Assembly (NCBI RefSeq): GCF_003347515.1
Contig: NZ_QEII01000276.1
Span: 16,185 to 80,184 of the forward strand
Reading direction: 5' to 3'
Length of the DNA: 64,000 nucleotides
DNA from: Rhodoferax ferrireducens
GTDB taxonomy: Bacteria > Pseudomonadota > Gammaproteobacteria > Burkholderiales > Burkholderiaceae_C
Below the pieces are notes generated by a model. It was not told the DNA's origin. It saw only the letters and a program-made list of their open reading frames with translations, and searched no databases. The stretch's first letter is position 1, and every line of letters begins with the position of its first letter. A program made the position numbers and the translations under genes. This document shows positions 25,882 to 34,292 of this stretch, in pieces.

Positions 25882-25888
25882 CCTATCG
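25882..25888. repeat. 7-bp direct repeat CCTATCG, right copy
   Basis: This copy matches 22482-22488 and begins the merT 3' fragment. Together they bracket the 3.4-kb inserted segment. Confidence 0.6.
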
Positions 25889-26069
25889 TCCCGTCTTCAT
25901 CGGCGTGGCGCCGGTTGCGTTGCTCTTTACGTGGCGGCGTGTCTGGCGCTCCGCCATTGACTGCAGTCCGGGTGAGGTTTGCGATTTGCCACAAGTCAAA
26001 CGCGCCTACGAACTGCTGTTCGGCATCGTGGCCGCACTGGCATTTCCCCATCTTGCATCGCTCTTTTAA
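25884..26069 (+). pseudogene. merT: merT 3' fragment
   Basis: Sixty-one codons read YRPVFIGVAPVALLFTWRR, then CSPGEVCDLPQVKRAYELLFG, and end in TAA. This is the C-terminal half of MerT: YRPIFIGAAL, the second Cys pair in CKPGEVCAIPQV, and the last helix. Its 5' half is at 22318-22488. It has no start of its own. It is followed after 15 bases by merP, the normal order. Confidence 0.85.
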
Positions 26070-26084
26070 TGAAAGGACAATGCC

Positions 26085-26366
26085 ATGAACAAGTTGATCG
26101 TTTTTATGCTGGGAACCCTGTTGACGATCCAGGCATGGGCCGCATCTCAGACCGGTACGCTGTCCGCGCCGACTATGAATTGTGCTTTGTGTCCTATCAC
26201 GGTGAAGAAAGCGCTCACCAAGGTTTCGGGCGTTCGTCAGACCGAAGTGAACTTCGACAAGCACCTGCCGACGGTCACGTTTGACGATTCAAGAACCAGC
26301 GTCGATGCCTTGACGCAAGCCACCGAGGATGCGGGCTATCCTTCGACGCTGAAGGAGGACGTGTAA
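26085..26366 (+). CDS. merP: Periplasmic mercury-binding protein MerP
   Basis: This 93-residue protein has a signal peptide ending at about Ala19 (QAWA). The HMA fold follows, with metal ligands Cys33 and Cys36 in MNCALCPITVKKALTKVSGV. The family usually has GMTCxxCP; here the motif is TMNCALCP, keeping both cysteines. MerP picks up Hg(II) in the periplasm and hands it to MerT. RBS aaagga lies 10 bases before the ATG. With merT split upstream and no merA in view, it may be an orphan or serve another metal. It overlaps the next start by one base. Confidence 0.9.
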   Translation: MNKLIVFMLGTLLTIQAWAASQTGTLSAPTMNCALCPITVKKALTKVSGVRQTEVNFDKHLPTVTFDDSRTSVDALTQATEDAGYPSTLKEDV

Positions 26367-26584
26367 TGAGTTCAGTGATTCTCGATTCGACGCTGACTTG
26401 TCCGCTCTGCGGAAACGTCAAAACGGAACGCATGCCCACCGATGCCTGTCAATGGTTTTATTTGTGTGAGCATTGCCACGCGATGCTGCAACCGAAACCT
26501 GGTGACTGCTGCGTCTTCTGCTCGTATGGGACGGTGCCGTGCCCGCCAATTCAGGAACACGGCAAGCAAGGCGGTGGCTGCTGA
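26366..26584 (+). CDS. Cys-rich small protein with GDCCVFCSYGT motif
   Basis: This 72-residue protein is dense in cysteine: TCPLCGNVKTERMP, CEHCHAMLQPKPGDCCVFCSYGTVPCPP, and a GGGC end. It is the GDCCVFCSYGTVPCPP family, which I recall as a small conserved protein linked to mer-like and other metal loci. The cysteine spacing (CxxC, CxxCH, CCxxC, C) suggests two metal sites. It starts one base inside the merP stop (TAATG), so it is translationally coupled to merP. Function is unknown; metal delivery or zinc-ribbon structure are both possible. Confidence 0.75.
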   Translation: MSSVILDSTLTCPLCGNVKTERMPTDACQWFYLCEHCHAMLQPKPGDCCVFCSYGTVPCPPIQEHGKQGGGC

Positions 26585-26694
26585 GCAGGCCGAAACGGTT
26601 TGTTGCGAGTTGGCCGTCTGGTTTGGGGACAGCCGAGAAGTGTTTCAAGCTGATCGAAACGGGTCTTTAAGCAATTTTTGGCGGGGAGCCATCC

Positions 26695-27789
26695 TTATTC
26701 ATAAAGCCGTGCGGCGCGACTTGTTAAAGTGCTCTCGGATCGGAAATAGCCCAACACGGTTGCCACGCTGTGATGCCCGGTCATGCCCATGGTTTCGGCC
26801 AAGGGCACGTTCTGACGGCCGGCCTCGGTCACAAATCCCGATCGCAGGGAGTGGGCCGAGAAATCACCTTCAATCCCCGCCAGGGCACAGCGCTCCTTGA
26901 CGATCGTGCGCACGGCAGCCGGGGAGAGTGCTTCGCCGATATGCCCGCCCTTGCGAATCCGCCTAAAAATCGCACCCGTGGTGATTTGACTGACCTGCAG
27001 CCAATCATGAAGTGCCATGCCAGCAGCCCCCAGTACCGGCTTGCCATTTTCCGGCTGCTCCACCCCGGACTGATTGGTCTTGGAGTAGGCGAGGGTGTAG
27101 ATGAAGTCGCTCGGGCCGACGCGTTTCAGAAACTGCATCTCCGCGCCCGCCACTTCCGAGCGCCGGCGCCCGCCGCTGGCCCAGGCAAAGAGCAGCAGGG
27201 CGCGATCGCGCTTGCCGCGCAAGGAGTCGTCGCAGGTGGCGAGAATCGCCTGCAGCGGATCTTTGGTCAGGGCATCCTTTTTTTGCGGCAGGGCGCCGCG
27301 CTTGGCATAGGCCTTACGCGTACGCGATAGCAATTCCCTGACCTTGGGGTCGCGGCACGGATTCTTGAGTTCCCGTAACTGATGCGCCTTCGACAACACC
27401 GCGATCCGGTGCACCAGCGTGTTGTGCGCCATGGCGCCGAGCTTGCCTTTGTAGCCGGCCTGGACCAGGACTTGATCAATCTCCACTGGCAGCTCGGACA
27501 CCAGGCCTTTGACAGTGGTGCGCTGTGCATGGTCGACGATGAACTGAAGCACACACGGGGTGGCCACCGGCAACTGGATCTGACTGCCATAGCGGATGCC
27601 ATACCAGGCCGCCCAGTAGCGCAAAGCGCTGCGATAGCTGAGCAAGGTGTTTTCTGATTCACCTTCGCGCAGCAAATCCTCGACGGCGCGCTGTGTCACA
27701 TCGCTGAGCTCGGTGGCCTGCAGGGCAGGGACTTTATGGAGGGCAGGTAGGCGAATGTTCATGGCACGGTCGAATTTTTCAAATTTCAT
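26695..27789 (-). CDS. Tyrosine recombinase, TnpS-like
   Basis: This tyrosine-type integrase has 364 residues from ATG 27789; MNIRLPALHKV at 27762 is an alternative start. An N-terminal SAM-like domain (TLLSYRSALRYWAAWYG) precedes the catalytic domain with the Arg in ASGGRRRSE, HSLRSGFVTEAG, TGHHSVATVLGYF and the nucleophile Tyr in that last motif. It is divergent from a KfrA-domain coiled-coil gene with dyads in between. This arrangement is that of tnpS/tnpT, the cointegrate-resolution pair of Tn4651- and Tn5041-type Tn3-family transposons, some of which carry mer. No tnpA transposase is in the window, so the module is detached from its transposon. Confidence 0.75.
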   Translation of the reverse strand: MKFEKFDRAMNIRLPALHKVPALQATELSDVTQRAVEDLLREGESENTLLSYRSALRYWAAWYGIRYGSQIQLPVATPCVLQFIVDHAQRTTVKGLVSELPVEIDQVLVQAGYKGKLGAMAHNTLVHRIAVLSKAHQLRELKNPCRDPKVRELLSRTRKAYAKRGALPQKKDALTKDPLQAILATCDDSLRGKRDRALLLFAWASGGRRRSEVAGAEMQFLKRVGPSDFIYTLAYSKTNQSGVEQPENGKPVLGAAGMALHDWLQVSQITTGAIFRRIRKGGHIGEALSPAAVRTIVKERCALAGIEGDFSAHSLRSGFVTEAGRQNVPLAETMGMTGHHSVATVLGYFRSESTLTSRAARLYE

Positions 27790-27851
27790 ACATGTTATGT
27801 ATGATGTATAACACGAAATAGTAATAAGTAACGATAACAATCTCTTATCGT
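27787..27851. promoter_or_regulatory. Dyad-rich intergenic site, possible resolution site
   Basis: The AT-rich stretch between the divergent recombinase and KfrA-domain genes holds two perfect dyads. One has arms CATACAT and ATGTATG with 3-base centre at 27787-27803. The other has arms ACGATAA and TTATCGT with 7-base centre at 27831-27851. In Tn4651-like elements the recombination site lies between tnpS and tnpT, so these are candidates for the crossover core and accessory sites. Divergent promoters probably overlap. Confidence 0.5.
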
Positions 27852-27879
27852 AGGTAAATATAACCGGTGGAGCAGGGCG

Positions 27880-28821
27880 ATGCAATTGAAAAGTACGAGG
27901 GGTGTTCAGCAGGACGATGTGTGGGGCGCAGCGGATGCGCTGATCGCGGAAGGCCTTCGGCCGACCATCGAGAGGGTCCGCCAAAAGATCGGCCGGGGTT
28001 CACCCAATACTGTCAGTCCCATGCTGGAGAGCTGGTTTGCCACACTCGCACCACGGCTCGGGATTGCGGCGTCCGGCTCCCAGCCAGCAGATAGTGGCGC
28101 ACCCACGGCCTTGCGCCAAAGTCTGGATGCCGTTTGGGCGGCCGCGGTGGCGGCAGCGCGCGCCAAAGCGGATAGCGCACTTTCCTCCGAGCGCGACAGG
28201 CTTGCTCAGCAGGGCCAGGAACTGGAGTCTGCGCGGCAGAACCTGTTGCAAAGGGAGGCGGCGCTGGCCGAACGGGGCGTCGCCCTGGAACAGGCGCTGG
28301 AACTGGCCAAGTCCCAACTTCGGGACCAGGCTGCCCAGCTTGATAAGGTGGGCCGCGAGTTGGAGCAGGCTCGCCGCAGCCTTGCCACCCTAGTTCAGGA
28401 GCGTGACGCGAACAGGCGCGAATTCGACGTGCAACTTCGCACCCTCGCTGAGGAGCGGCAGCGCACCGAGCAGCGGACATCAGCCAACGAACGCCGCCTC
28501 CTGGAAGAGGTGGATCGTGCTCGCCAGGAGGCGAAGCATTCGGCGCGGACGCGTGAGGAAGCTGACCAGAAGCACGTCTCCGAGAAGCAAGAGCTAGAAC
28601 AGACGAATGCCGCGCTGACCGAACGCGCGCATGAAGGGCAAGTCGAGCTTGCCACGCTGAGGGAACGGCTGCAGGGCGCTGAAGCGCGGGCGAAAGGGCT
28701 AGACAGTGCGCTTGCCGCCGCCATGCTGAAATCGCGGCACACACCGAAACGCGGAGCCGCCAAACCCTCCAAAAGCGGTCGACGTTCTCCTGGCGCGGCC
28801 GCAGCGAAGCGAACCCCGTAG
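27880..28821 (+). CDS. KfrA-domain DNA-binding coiled-coil protein, TnpT-like
   Basis: This 313-residue protein starts with a KfrA N-terminal DNA-binding domain (DDVWGAADALIAEGLRPTIERVRQKIGRGSPNTVSPMLESWF). A Pro/Ala linker and about 200 residues of continuous heptads rich in Gln, Glu, Arg and Ala follow, ending in a basic tail (PKRGAAKPSKSGRRSPGAAAAKRTP). Such proteins form long dimers and bind operator or recombination sites. Divergent pairing with the tyrosine recombinase indicates a TnpT role, stimulating cointegrate resolution. An RBS-like ggagcaggg lies before ATG 27880. A truncated relative lies at 22492. Confidence 0.75.
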   Translation: MQLKSTRGVQQDDVWGAADALIAEGLRPTIERVRQKIGRGSPNTVSPMLESWFATLAPRLGIAASGSQPADSGAPTALRQSLDAVWAAAVAAARAKADSALSSERDRLAQQGQELESARQNLLQREAALAERGVALEQALELAKSQLRDQAAQLDKVGRELEQARRSLATLVQERDANRREFDVQLRTLAEERQRTEQRTSANERRLLEEVDRARQEAKHSARTREEADQKHVSEKQELEQTNAALTERAHEGQVELATLRERLQGAEARAKGLDSALAAAMLKSRHTPKRGAAKPSKSGRRSPGAAAAKRTP

Positions 28822-29007
28822 CCATGGCGAATCCGTTCGACCCAGCATGGGCCTTGTGCCCAAAGCGGAAATTGACGGAAGCCAAAGGCTACCTTCGCTT
28901 TGCAGCGGTAACGACCCTATTTTTAAGTATTACGCCGTTAGCGCTTAGTGTCGGCACGCGCAACTGCGGCTTCCAAAAAACCGAACGGCGGGAATGCCGT
29001 TGTCATC

Positions 29008-29057
29008 CATTGCTATTTGAATACCCATTGTCATTTTTATGACAATGAATAGCAATG
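29008..29057. repeat. Long interrupted hairpin
   Basis: The outer arms CATTGCTATT and AATAGCAATG, and the inner arms CATTGTCAT and ATGACAATG, nest around a short centre. No T-run follows, so it is unlike a terminator. It may be a protein-binding or structural element of the mobile region. Confidence 0.55.
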
Positions 29058-29345
29058 AACCAGTAAACGGCCCTCTCGCGACTCGCCAGTGACAGATAGG
29101 CTGCCCACGCTCTTTACCGAAAGGCAAGCCGACTCTCGCCGCGAAGCTGCCTTGTTGTTGGCTTTTGAAGTCTGGAGGCACTGGTCGACATCTCGGCGTG
29201 GGCCGGCGACGCAAAGGGGGCTGAAACAGGAGTGGATTCGATTCCTTATGGCGGCTGGCGTGTCGGATGGACTCATTCCGGTTCCGGCAAGAGTCCCCGC
29301 GCAACTCCAGCTCTGTTAACGACCAGCAGCCTAAACCAGGCAAGT

Positions 29346-29582
29346 CCAAAGTCACGGCAGTCGGGCACGAAATACAGCCAAAATCACTGAAATCGGACAA
29401 GTTGGCCAGGATTCGGACCAAGGTATGTGGCGTTAGCCATCATTTGATGGCGCCAGTCACGGTGGCCATATGTCCAACGTGAAGAAGTGGCGATGACCAT
29501 TTCTTAGCCACAGGCCGATTTTCTTCTCTAGATGGTCATCGGTACATACCTGGGCATGGCCAAAGTCACTGCAGTCGGACAC
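29346..29582. repeat. Three directly repeated 23-base motifs
   Basis: Copies at 29346-29368 and 29560-29582 agree at 21 of 23 bases; a third at 29378-29400 agrees with the first at 17 of 23. The motif begins CCAAAGTCAC and ends with TCGG plus CA. All copies are in the same orientation. Multiple short direct repeats near an element end are typical of transposase-binding sites in IS21- and Tn7-like elements, but no such transposase is present. Confidence 0.6.
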
Positions 29583-29711
29583 TCTGGCGCTAAAGGACTG
29601 GGGGACGTCTTGGCCCATTGATCGTCAGGTGTACTTAGCATTGGCTTTACCCGGGCATCTTGCTTAACATAATATACATCGTATAAAGTGCAACAAAAGA
29701 GGATTTCAAGC

Positions 29712-30371
29712 TCACCAGGTTCCTTTGGGTTGACGCCCACGAACAAAGGCAGCAATGATCTCGGCCGAATCTGCCCGATTGGCGCTATGGGCGAAATCGA
29801 GGGCCGACAAGCCTTGCGTGTTCTTGAGCATGGGGTCTGCGCCAGCCTCCAGCAGCAGCTTCACCGCGGACGGCGTACCATAGTGCGCCGCCATCATGAG
29901 TGGCGTCGTGCCGTTGGGCGACGCTGCGTCGATGTAGGCATGGTTGTCCAGCAACAATGTCATCACCGCTAGGTGTCCATGCGTGGCGGCGTAATGCAGC
30001 GGTGCCCAGCCCGGTTTGTTGACATCCGCGTCCTTGGCGATCAATTGCTCGCAAATCTCAGTCAGTCCATTCAGCGAAGCCAGCATGAGCGGGCTTTCGT
30101 CTTGTTGGGTGCGTGCTTCGACATTGACCTTGGGCCAGTTGATCAGGACGGCTGCGACTTTGAGCGATGGCTCCCGAATCGCCAGGATCAGGCCGTGTTC
30201 ACCGGTCGTGCTGATCGTATTGACGTCAAAACCTCGGGTCAGCAATGAGGAAACGGTGTCGGCATCATCGCGTTTGACAGCGCTGAAAAAGTCTTCATAC
30301 GAGCCTGCATGGCAAACTGAAAAACCATACAAAACAATAAGATATAAAAACTTCTTAAAGTAAGTTCGCAT
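29712..30371 (-). CDS. Exported ankyrin-repeat protein
   Basis: This 219-residue protein probably starts at ATG 30371 (MRTYFKKFLYLIVLYGFSVCHAG), a good signal peptide with cleavage near CHA; ATG 30395 would add eight residues. Five to six ankyrin repeats follow, with the TPLH/TPLM-type motifs APLHYAATHGHLAVMTLLLDN, TPLMMAAHYGTPSAVKLLLEAGADP and SALDFAHSANRADSAEIIAAF. Ankyrin repeats mediate protein contacts; a periplasmic position suggests an envelope scaffold or inhibitor. This type of gene downstream of tatD is common in Burkholderiales. The binding partner is unknown. Confidence 0.88.
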   Translation of the reverse strand: MRTYFKKFLYLIVLYGFSVCHAGSYEDFFSAVKRDDADTVSSLLTRGFDVNTISTTGEHGLILAIREPSLKVAAVLINWPKVNVEARTQQDESPLMLASLNGLTEICEQLIAKDADVNKPGWAPLHYAATHGHLAVMTLLLDNHAYIDAASPNGTTPLMMAAHYGTPSAVKLLLEAGADPMLKNTQGLSALDFAHSANRADSAEIIAAFVRGRQPKGTW

Positions 30372-30391
30372 GATAGAAATATCGTCAAACT

Positions 30392-31186
30392 TCACCGAAG
30401 AACGCCTTTGAACAGCGCCTCAAAGTTGCGGCTCGTCATCTCGGCAATGTATTCCACCGGGCACTGCTTGATGGCAGCCAACTGGGCCGCAACATAAGGC
30501 ACATACGACGGATTATTGGTTTTTCCACGATAAGGCATGGGCGCCAGATAAGGGCTGTCGGTTTCAATCAGCAAACGGTCAAATGGCACAAATGCCGCCA
30601 CATCACGCAGATCCTGTGCATTCTTGAATGTCAAAATGCCGGAAAACGAAATGTAGAAACCCAGGTCGAGTGCCGCACGCGCCACCTGGGCCGTCTCGGT
30701 AAAACAATGAAACACGCCGCCAGCACAAGCGGCTGTGCCAAATTCACCCTCCTCCCGAAGAATGGCCAAGGTATCGTCCGAGGCGCTGCGCGTGTGGATC
30801 ACGAGCGGCAAGTTGAGCTGTCGCGCGGCGCGGATGTGGGTACGGAAGCGGTCGCGTTGCCACTCCATGTCGGCCACGCTGCGCTCGCCCAGGCGGTAGT
30901 AGTCGAGCCCGGTTTCCCCGATCCCGACCACGCGCGGCATTTGGCCCCGCGTCAGCAGATCCTGCAGGCTGGGCTCGGTGATCCCTTCGTTATCGGGATG
31001 TACGCCAACCGTCGCCCAGAAGTTGTCGTACTGGCTGGCCAGCCCCTGAACCTCGGGAAACTCTTCCAGGGTCGTGCAGATACACAAGGCGCGGTCCACC
31101 TGCGCGTCGGCCATGGCCTGCCGGATAGCTGGCAGCTGTGCCGTGAGTTCAGGGAAAGTCAAATGACAGTGCGAGTCGGTAAACAT
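30392..31186 (-). CDS. tatD: TatD-family metal-dependent DNase
   Basis: This 264-residue TIM-barrel hydrolase has the full set of TatD metal motifs: DSHCHL at the N-terminus, GETGLDYY, HTR around position 130, HCFTET, and the final TDSPYLAP. TatD proteins have 3'-5' exonuclease or related metal-dependent nuclease activity in the cytoplasm. It lies downstream of pilZ in the same direction, completing the mltG-tmk-holB-pilZ-tatD series. Whether it is the tatD or the ycfH paralogue cannot be fixed; the holB-linked copy is usually YcfH-type. Confidence 0.93.
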   Translation of the reverse strand: MFTDSHCHLTFPELTAQLPAIRQAMADAQVDRALCICTTLEEFPEVQGLASQYDNFWATVGVHPDNEGITEPSLQDLLTRGQMPRVVGIGETGLDYYRLGERSVADMEWQRDRFRTHIRAARQLNLPLVIHTRSASDDTLAILREEGEFGTAACAGGVFHCFTETAQVARAALDLGFYISFSGILTFKNAQDLRDVAAFVPFDRLLIETDSPYLAPMPYRGKTNNPSYVPYVAAQLAAIKQCPVEYIAEMTSRNFEALFKGVLR

Positions 31187-31234
31187 AGGTAGTCAATTGA
31201 AATCAAACCGGCCGGCCGAGGAAGTACCCCGGGC

Positions 31235-31597
31235 TTAAATGGTTTGTGTGGCCCGGTCAGATGCCAGGTGGGCACCCAAGATCTCTTCAATCTTGAGCTT
31301 GAGAGCACGTGACTTTTCATCCTTGGGAAACTGGATGCCAATGCCCTGCGTGCGATTGTTGGACGCCTTGGCGGGTGTCACCCACGCCACCTTACCCGCC
31401 ACGGGGTAACGCTGGGGGTCCTCCGGCAGAGACAGCAAAACATAAACATCATCGCCCAGCTTGTATTCGCGCGATATTGGAATAAAGATGCCCCCTTCAG
31501 CAAACAGGGGGATATAAGCCGCATAGAGAGCGGCCTTTTCCTTGATCGCCAACTGAATGACGCTGGGGCGTGGGGTGGCGGGAACGGAGTTACTCAT
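31235..31597 (-). CDS. pilZ: PilZ-domain protein of type IV pili
   Basis: This 120-residue PilZ domain matches the pilus-biogenesis PilZ located beside holB: VIQLAIKEKAALYAAYIPLFAEGGIFIPISREYKLGDDVYVLLSLPEDPQRYPVAGKVAWVTP. It lacks an N-terminal RxxxR motif for c-di-GMP binding, as is typical of this PilZ, which acts by binding PilB and FimX-like proteins. Its start overlaps the holB stop by 8 bases, so the genes are translationally coupled. It is needed for pilus extension in related bacteria; that role here is inferred from family and position. Confidence 0.9.
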   Translation of the reverse strand: MSNSVPATPRPSVIQLAIKEKAALYAAYIPLFAEGGIFIPISREYKLGDDVYVLLSLPEDPQRYPVAGKVAWVTPAKASNNRTQGIGIQFPKDEKSRALKLKIEEILGAHLASDRATQTI

Positions 31598-32609
31598 GAG
31601 CGGGTTTTTGGTATTTTGAGTTTAGGGCGGTTTGGGCCTGACTCACAAGCGCTTCCAGCATCAAGCCGGCATTGAAGGGGTGCTCGACGGTGCGCGTGGT
31701 GCTTGCCAGCGCACGGCTCCAGGCTGTCAAAGCGGCGACTGAACCGCCTGCAGGCAGATCTGCCGCCTCAAAAAACCGGGGGCTGGCGCCGGTCTGGACC
31801 GCCAGTACGTCGTGACACAGCTTGTGCAAGGCGTCGACCGTTTGCGCCGGCGACCAGTCCTTCAAGACGCTCAGATCACCTCGCGCCATCGCTTTGGGCA
31901 GCTTGACCCAAGACTGGGCGTCGCGGCCGGATTGGGAAAACAGCAGGGCGTCCGCAGGGCGCCCACCGGCGGCGCGCAGTACCACGGCGGCTTGCGCCGG
32001 CGGAACGCCCTGCTCTTCAATCCACTTCAGCGAACTTGCGACGTCCGGCCAGGCCATGGTGTGGCCCAGACAACGGCTGCGAATGGTCGGCAGCAGTTGG
32101 TGCGCGGCGTCGCTGGCCAGCACAAATTTCACATCGCCGGGCGGCTCTTCCAGCGTCTTGAGCAGCGCATTGGCGGTGATGTTGTTCATGCGCTCGGCCG
32201 GAAACACCAGCACCGCCTTGCCGCGGCCCCGGGCACTGGTGCGCTGTGAAAACTCGACGGCGTCACGCATGGCATCCACCCGAATTTCCTTGCTGGCCTT
32301 GCGTTTCTTGTCGTCGATATCGGACTGGGCCTTTTCGCTCAAGGGCCAGCCCAGCTCCAGCATGACGGTTTCGGGCATCAAGACGCATAAATCGGCATGG
32401 GTGCGCACGTCAATGGCGTGGCAACTGCCGCAGCTGCCACAGGCACCGTGCTCTGAGGCATGCTCACACAACCAGGCGCGCACCAGTTCCAGCGCCAGGC
32501 TGTACTGACCGAGTCCGGAAGGACCTGCCAGCAGCCAGGCGTGGCCCCTTTGGGCCAACAGCTGCGTGGCTTGCGCGGCAATCCAGGGGGCGACGGCGGC
32601 GGCACTCAT
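31590..32609 (-). CDS. holB: DNA polymerase III subunit delta'
   Basis: This 339-residue clamp-loader subunit opens with [40 protein letters not shown], the modified P-loop of delta'. A zinc-binding cluster ([19 protein letters not shown]) follows, then [27 protein letters not shown] and the sensor region [21 protein letters not shown]. Delta' is part of the DnaX complex that loads the beta clamp. The gene overlaps tmk by ATGA and pilZ by 8 bases, indicating one operon. Confidence 0.93.
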   Translation of the reverse strand: MSAAAVAPWIAAQATQLLAQRGHAWLLAGPSGLGQYSLALELVRAWLCEHASEHGACGSCGSCHAIDVRTHADLCVLMPETVMLELGWPLSEKAQSDIDDKKRKASKEIRVDAMRDAVEFSQRTSARGRGKAVLVFPAERMNNITANALLKTLEEPPGDVKFVLASDAAHQLLPTIRSRCLGHTMAWPDVASSLKWIEEQGVPPAQAAVVLRAAGGRPADALLFSQSGRDAQSWVKLPKAMARGDLSVLKDWSPAQTVDALHKLCHDVLAVQTGASPRFFEAADLPAGGSVAALTAWSRALASTTRTVEHPFNAGLMLEALVSQAQTALNSKYQKPAHE

Positions 32610-33256
32610 GGCAACCAGCCTCGGCCCTGGACCGCCGTCAAGACGTCCAGCCAGACGGCATCGCGCGTGTTGTCGGCCTGAATCCGGACAAAACGACTGG
32701 GAGACGCCAGCATGCGCTTCAGGTAACCGTCTGACACACTCTTGAAAAATTCAACCGGCTGGGCCTCGAATTTGTCCGGGGTTCGTGCGCCCGCCAAACG
32801 CTGCGCTGCGATTTCGGCGGGCAGGTCAAACCACACGGTTAAATCGGGTTCTCGAATGAAATCGGCCTCTAGCCCTCGTACTGTCTGCACCCATTGCTCT
32901 AATATTGATAGTATACTGAGATCAAACCCGCGCCCGCCGCCCTGGTAGGCGAAGGTCGCATCGGTAAAGCGGTCACACAACACGACATCGCCTCGGGCCA
33001 GAGCGGGTTCAATGAGTTGCTGCAGATGATCCCGTCGGGCGGCAAACACGAGCAGGGCCTCGGTCATGGCGTCCATCGTGTCATTCAACACCACGGAGCG
33101 CAATTTTTCAGCCAGCGGTGTACCGCCTGGCTCGCGGGTCAGAGTCACTGCCCTGCCCTGCGCCCTGAACGCCTGGGCCAGACCTTCAATATGGGTGGAT
33201 TTTCCAGCGCCATCGATACCTTCAAAACTGATAAAAAGTCCACCCGTTGTCGTCAT
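32606..33256 (-). CDS. tmk: Thymidylate kinase
   Basis: This 216-residue enzyme phosphorylates dTMP to dTDP. The P-loop is [12 protein letters not shown] near residue 10, the DRX motif is [18 protein letters not shown], and [14 protein letters not shown] binds substrate. The LID region [17 protein letters not shown] is as expected. The stretch SILSILEQ lies where related enzymes have a similar short helix. It sits 6 bases after the mltG stop and overlaps the holB start, in the standard operon order. Confidence 0.95.
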   Translation of the reverse strand: MTTTGGLFISFEGIDGAGKSTHIEGLAQAFRAQGRAVTLTREPGGTPLAEKLRSVVLNDTMDAMTEALLVFAARRDHLQQLIEPALARGDVVLCDRFTDATFAYQGGGRGFDLSILSILEQWVQTVRGLEADFIREPDLTVWFDLPAEIAAQRLAGARTPDKFEAQPVEFFKSVSDGYLKRMLASPSRFVRIQADNTRDAVWLDVLTAVQGRGWLP

Positions 33257-33262
33257 ATGCGG

Positions 33263-34246
33263 TTATTGCCCACGCTGGTATTTGTTAACCGCACGATTGT
33301 GCTCTTCCAGGCTGGCGCTGAATTCGCTGGTGCCGTCCCCGCGTGACACAAAATACAGGGCACTGGTCGGCGCAGGCTGTACTGCGGCGAGCAAGGCCAT
33401 TTTGCCGGGCATGGCAATCGGGGTCGGCGGCAAGCCAGTGCGGGTGTAGGTGTTCCAGGGCGTGTCTGTCTGCAGGTGGCGCCGACGCAGGTTGCCGTCA
33501 AAGGTCGCGCCCAAACCATAGATGACCGTGGGATCGGTCTGCAGCATCATGCCAATACGCAGCCGGTTGACAAACACACCGGCGATCATGGCGCGGTCAC
33601 TGGCGCGCCCGGTCTCTTTCTCGACAATGCTGGCCAGAATCAAAGCCTGCTCAGGCGTTTTAAGGGGCGTATCAGGCAGCCGTTGGCTCCAGGCGGCCTC
33701 CAGCTTTTTGTCCATGGCCCGCATCGCGCGTTTGAGCACCGCCAGATCGCTGCTGCCTTTGGCATAGGTATAGGAGTCGGGGAAAAAGCGGCCTTCCGGA
33801 TGGACGCCCGGTCTCCCCAATGAACTCATGATTGAACCAGCCGATAGCCCTTCTGTGTCGGGCTTTAGATGCTCTGCTTTTAAGAGCGCTGCGCGGAACT
33901 GGATGAAATTCCAGCCTTCCACCAGCGTCACGGCGCGCAGTGCCTCGTCGCCACGCACGAGTTTTCGTAACAGGCTGCGCGGGGTGATTCCGCGTTCGAG
34001 CTCATAACTTCCCGCCTTGATCTGGCGGGCCTCCCCCGACAGCCGAAACCACCAATACAGCAGGGATGGATCAACTTGCACCCCCGCGTCGCTCACCGCC
34101 TGGGCGATGCCGGGCACGGACGTACCGGGCTCGACCGACAGGTCAACCATCTCGGCCTTCATGGGCAGGGGTTGGTGTACCCACCAGGCTGCGCCACCAC
34201 CCAGCAGGACAGCCAACAAAACAAATAACTTAAAGAGACGAAGCAC
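33263..34246 (-). CDS. mltG: Endolytic murein transglycosylase MltG
   Basis: This 327-residue inner-membrane protein has one N-terminal helix (LFKLFVLLAVLLGGGAAWWV) followed by the YceG-like domain. Visible family motifs are GSYELERGITPRSLLRKLVRGDE, PEGRFFPDSYTYAKGS, and the catalytic region ILASIVEKETGRASDRAMIAGVFVNRLRIGMMLQTDPTVIYGL with the key Glu in EKETG. MltG cuts growing glycan strands and sets their length. It is the first gene of a five-gene minus-strand operon and divergent from ygfZ. Confidence 0.95.
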   Translation of the reverse strand: MLRLFKLFVLLAVLLGGGAAWWVHQPLPMKAEMVDLSVEPGTSVPGIAQAVSDAGVQVDPSLLYWWFRLSGEARQIKAGSYELERGITPRSLLRKLVRGDEALRAVTLVEGWNFIQFRAALLKAEHLKPDTEGLSAGSIMSSLGRPGVHPEGRFFPDSYTYAKGSSDLAVLKRAMRAMDKKLEAAWSQRLPDTPLKTPEQALILASIVEKETGRASDRAMIAGVFVNRLRIGMMLQTDPTVIYGLGATFDGNLRRRHLQTDTPWNTYTRTGLPPTPIAMPGKMALLAAVQPAPTSALYFVSRGDGTSEFSASLEEHNRAVNKYQRGQ

Positions 34247-34292
34247 AGCCCTACAGCCTTACACAAGATGGAGTGGGGATGATAATTCACCC

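Larger units (their letters stand above)
28822..29711. other. Gene-poor stretch with repeats
   Basis: About 890 bases hold no convincing gene. A 76-codon plus-strand frame (29089-29319) and an overlapping minus-strand frame exist but have no family features. The stretch carries a long hairpin (29008-29057) and a repeated 23-base motif (29346-29582). It probably contains the outer end of the mobile region and ends at the core gene boundary near 29700. Confidence 0.5.

Noticed and set aside
29089..29319. A 76-codon plus-strand frame (MTDRLPTLFTERQADSRRE).
   Set aside because: It is plausible in composition but overlaps repeats, has no RBS and no recognisable family.
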